Shown in pieces: positions 62,161 to 64,000 of a stretch of 64,000 bases of DNA. How positions within the stretch are numbered: the stretch's first letter is position 1; each line of letters starts with the position of its first letter. The stretch comes from Psychromonas ossibalaenae ATCC BAA-1528. GTDB taxonomy: Bacteria; Pseudomonadota; Gammaproteobacteria; Enterobacterales; Psychromonadaceae. The stretch is taken from positions 1-64,000 of the forward strand of contig NZ_KB906976.1 in assembly GCF_000381745.1 (NCBI RefSeq). Direction: 5' to 3'. The notes under the pieces are model-generated. The model was not told the DNA's origin. It did no database searches and worked only from the letters and a program-made list of their open reading frames with translations. A program made the position numbers and the translations under genes.

Positions 62161-63723
62161 CTAAAGTTTTTCTACTATTATGGTTATCTTACCTTCGTTA
62201 TTTCCATAATATGCCTTCTTGTCATTGGCAAAGGGCTTAAATTCCCCCGACTTTTTCATTTTCACTTCAACCGGCCCTTCACCTATTTCAAATGTACAGT
62301 CGTCATCTTTAATGCATCCGCATAAACAAAACCAGTCTGAGTCAGGTACTCTACGAAATGGTTCAGCTAATGCGATAGCAATCTCTCTTATCCCCAGCTC
62401 CTGACTGCCTCTATTCCAGCCTTTAGGGCCGCATTTAATCGTCGCATCTTTCCACTGCTGAGCCGGTTTAGCAGTAAATCGATAGGTTGATCCCTTTTCT
62501 AACATCAAGCCGCTGTTGTTATACAGTTGACTGGCAAATACAGTCACCTCTGCGTGCTGACCTACTTTTTCAAAATACCGTAGGTCGCCGCGGGGAGTTT
62601 CAATATGCGGCGTAATTCCATGGCATTCTTTTGTTCTTCCATCTGCATAAACAACGCGGTGTTTTCTGTTTTTTAATGACTTCGGCCGGTAGTCGCCATC
62701 ACCGTGAATACGCGAGGCAACAGACCAATGCAGCAACGGCAGTTTACTGCAGACTCGGTCATCCTCGATGACACAGCAGAGACGATCCGTCAACGTAGTC
62801 CAGTCAAGTATTAAAAACCTGTCCTGCTGATGATTTTTACCAAAGGGACTAGGATTACGCGCCAGATCATCAATACCTATTTCGTAATCGACACCTTTAG
62901 GAATTACTTTTTCTAACATAGAAGCGTTAGGCATTGCATATTCTGCCTGCGGCACATTGTCCGATATCCACTGTAGAAAATATTCAAATGCCATATCCGA
63001 TAAACGATCCCGGTAATAGCCGCCGCCGACATCTGAATGCGCGCCCGCAAACCAGACTTCATGAACAACATCTTCCTGATAGTTCATCAAAGTGGGTTGA
63101 AAGGCATGGCGCTTGTCATCCAGACTAATACAGTGAAGTGCTTTTATTACATTGCCGGGCAGTGTGTGCCCATTTTCAAACAACACATCAGACTCAGGAC
63201 GATCTGATTTAGACATATTTGGAATTCCGATACTCGCGACTGTGTCATAAAGGGCTTCATAGACAAACTTCCCAACAACTGCATATTGCGGTTCTGACTT
63301 AGCTTTTTCATGATGCTCTTTTTCTATTATCGCAACAAAACGTCTAGCTAATGCGGCCCCGCGGCTGAACCCGGTAACCAGCATTTTATCGCCAATTTCA
63401 TAGTTATTTTTAAAATCACTCATGGCATTTTTTAGGATAGCGGCAACATCTGACTTTTCTGCAGATACAGCAGCGTTATATAATCGCTTTAAACGAGAAC
63501 CATAGGTACCGACACCCTGGTAATAAAAAACCACCTGACTGCTTCCCGCCCAGCTAGACGTACAGCCTTTTTCTTTCTGTAGATTACCTCCAAGCATTAA
63601 GTGAAATTTCAATATATTGGTAATATTGTCGTCTTCTTTAGCTCCTTTGTAGTCGATATCCTGCGATGCATCTGACGGTTCATTGCATGTTCCGTCAAAG
63701 TTAAAAATAAGTAATTTGGACAT
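62161..63723 (-). CDS. DUF2235 (Tle1-like) alpha/beta hydrolase
   Basis: A 520-aa protein: N-terminal LLIFNFDGTCNEP is the DUF2235 entry motif (usually FxDGTxN), the nucleophile elbow is TGFSRGAALARRF near residue 118 (GxSxG), and EVWFAGAHSDVGGGY carries the later catalytic Asp; the His is expected beyond. DUF2235 includes Tle1-type type VI phospholipase effectors. The last about 150 residues (FASQLYNNSGLMLEKGSTYRF...EGKITIIVEKL) look like a beta-rich, ligand-binding or delivery domain. No VgrG, PAAR or immunity gene is seen next to it, so an effector role is open. GAGG precedes the ATG. Confidence 0.82.
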   Translation of the reverse strand: MSKLLIFNFDGTCNEPSDASQDIDYKGAKEDDNITNILKFHLMLGGNLQKEKGCTSSWAGSSQVVFYYQGVGTYGSRLKRLYNAAVSAEKSDVAAILKNAMSDFKNNYEIGDKMLVTGFSRGAALARRFVAIIEKEHHEKAKSEPQYAVVGKFVYEALYDTVASIGIPNMSKSDRPESDVLFENGHTLPGNVIKALHCISLDDKRHAFQPTLMNYQEDVVHEVWFAGAHSDVGGGYYRDRLSDMAFEYFLQWISDNVPQAEYAMPNASMLEKVIPKGVDYEIGIDDLARNPSPFGKNHQQDRFLILDWTTLTDRLCCVIEDDRVCSKLPLLHWSVASRIHGDGDYRPKSLKNRKHRVVYADGRTKECHGITPHIETPRGDLRYFEKVGQHAEVTVFASQLYNNSGLMLEKGSTYRFTAKPAQQWKDATIKCGPKGWNRGSQELGIREIAIALAEPFRRVPDSDWFCLCGCIKDDDCTFEIGEGPVEVKMKKSGEFKPFANDKKAYYGNNEGKITIIVEKL

Positions 63724-64000
63724 TGTTAATTACCTCTTTATCTGCAATTTAAGAAAATCATTTATGGACAGCGGTCTATGCTGTCACCGCGCGCATATTC
63801 ACCTCTTTCACAAACTCAAACATGACTTTAGAACAATATAATTTTTATAAATAGATCAGCATCATGTTTTTACACCTTGGAGTTTAATATTTAGGCAGGA
63901 CTTTCCAGACAATCTGAACATCAATTTTCAAAAACTTTGTACTTGATATTTTTTCTATAATAGATTCCGCTCCTGCCGTATAATAACGGCCTGAATGTGA
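63724..64000. other. Intergenic region at the window end
   Basis: About 277 bp holding the upstream region of the DUF2235 gene. A TATAAT-like hexamer on the plus strand near 63957 may belong to a gene beyond the window. Nothing else was recognised. Confidence 0.35.

Noticed and set aside
1-64000. tRNA, rRNA, CRISPR and prophage genes
   Set aside because: Intergenic regions were read for cloverleaf-like GGTTCRANYCC arms, rRNA blocks, regular spacers and phage structural genes; none was convincing.

Overview
The window looks like chromosome from a marine, AT-rich gammaproteobacterium near Psychromonas, Moritella or Vibrio. This is inferred from the AspA, YhhQ and KdgR-type proteins, the dense two-component and c-di-GMP genes, the sodium symporter and BCCT carriers, and two families of short inverted-repeat elements typical of that group. 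No rRNA, tRNA, CRISPR array, prophage or replication origin was seen. Most genes lie on the minus strand in short operons.

Layout. 1-6.7 kb: end of an ISAs1-type transposase, a divergent MocR regulator / LysE exporter pair with a four-copy operator-like array, aspartate ammonia-lyase, a 265-bp MITE, an orphan amino-acid-type binding protein and an alpha/beta hydrolase. 6.7-10 kb: a 62-aa protein, the queuosine-precursor transporter YhhQ, a very well formed small transcription unit (CRP box, sigma70 promoter, 36-codon ORF, structured terminator) and a PAS-PAS-GGDEF cyclase. 10-13 kb: a 903-aa fusion of ADP-ribosylglycohydrolase, DUF6508 and metallophosphoesterase. 13.3-19.4 kb: an AEC carrier and the ketodeoxyuronate pathway operon (kduD, ygjV, RpiB/DhuI-type isomerase, kdgK, eda) with divergent kdgR and a KdgR-type operator. 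19.5-26 kb: an uptake-and-oxidation operon with a three-part flavin/iron-sulfur amine dehydrogenase resembling opine or D-hydroxyproline dehydrogenase, a sodium:solute symporter, an MmgE/PrpD protein and a divergent LysR regulator.

26-35 kb: a secreted 1751-aa M60-type (mucinase-like) metalloprotease whose upstream region carries two opposed arrays of exactly 10-bp-phased repeats; next to it an OmpR-type response regulator and a histidine kinase with a His/Met-rich periplasmic loop, facing a secreted Met/Cys repeat protein and a SHOCT membrane peptide across a 45-bp palindrome. This is the best candidate for an undescribed system. 35-41 kb: a BCCT carrier, MITE remnants, a GC-richer MMPL/RND exporter, a 51-aa ORF and a DUF1868 protein. 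41-51 kb: a glycoside uptake locus (lipoprotein, two permeases, ATPase, porin) with a GT4 glycosyltransferase, a ROK regulator and a probable phosphodiester-glycosidase-like protein.

51-64 kb: a DUF1800/DUF1501 pair, a periplasmic binding protein coupled to a membrane diguanylate cyclase, a UvrD-type helicase, a 348-aa protein with caspase-like His and Cys motifs, a DUF1971 protein behind a Fur/NsrR-like promoter, and a DUF2235 (Tle1-like) hydrolase. The theme is scavenging of animal- or algal-derived glycans and amino compounds with sensory control. All functions are read by eye from sequence motifs; no database search was run.
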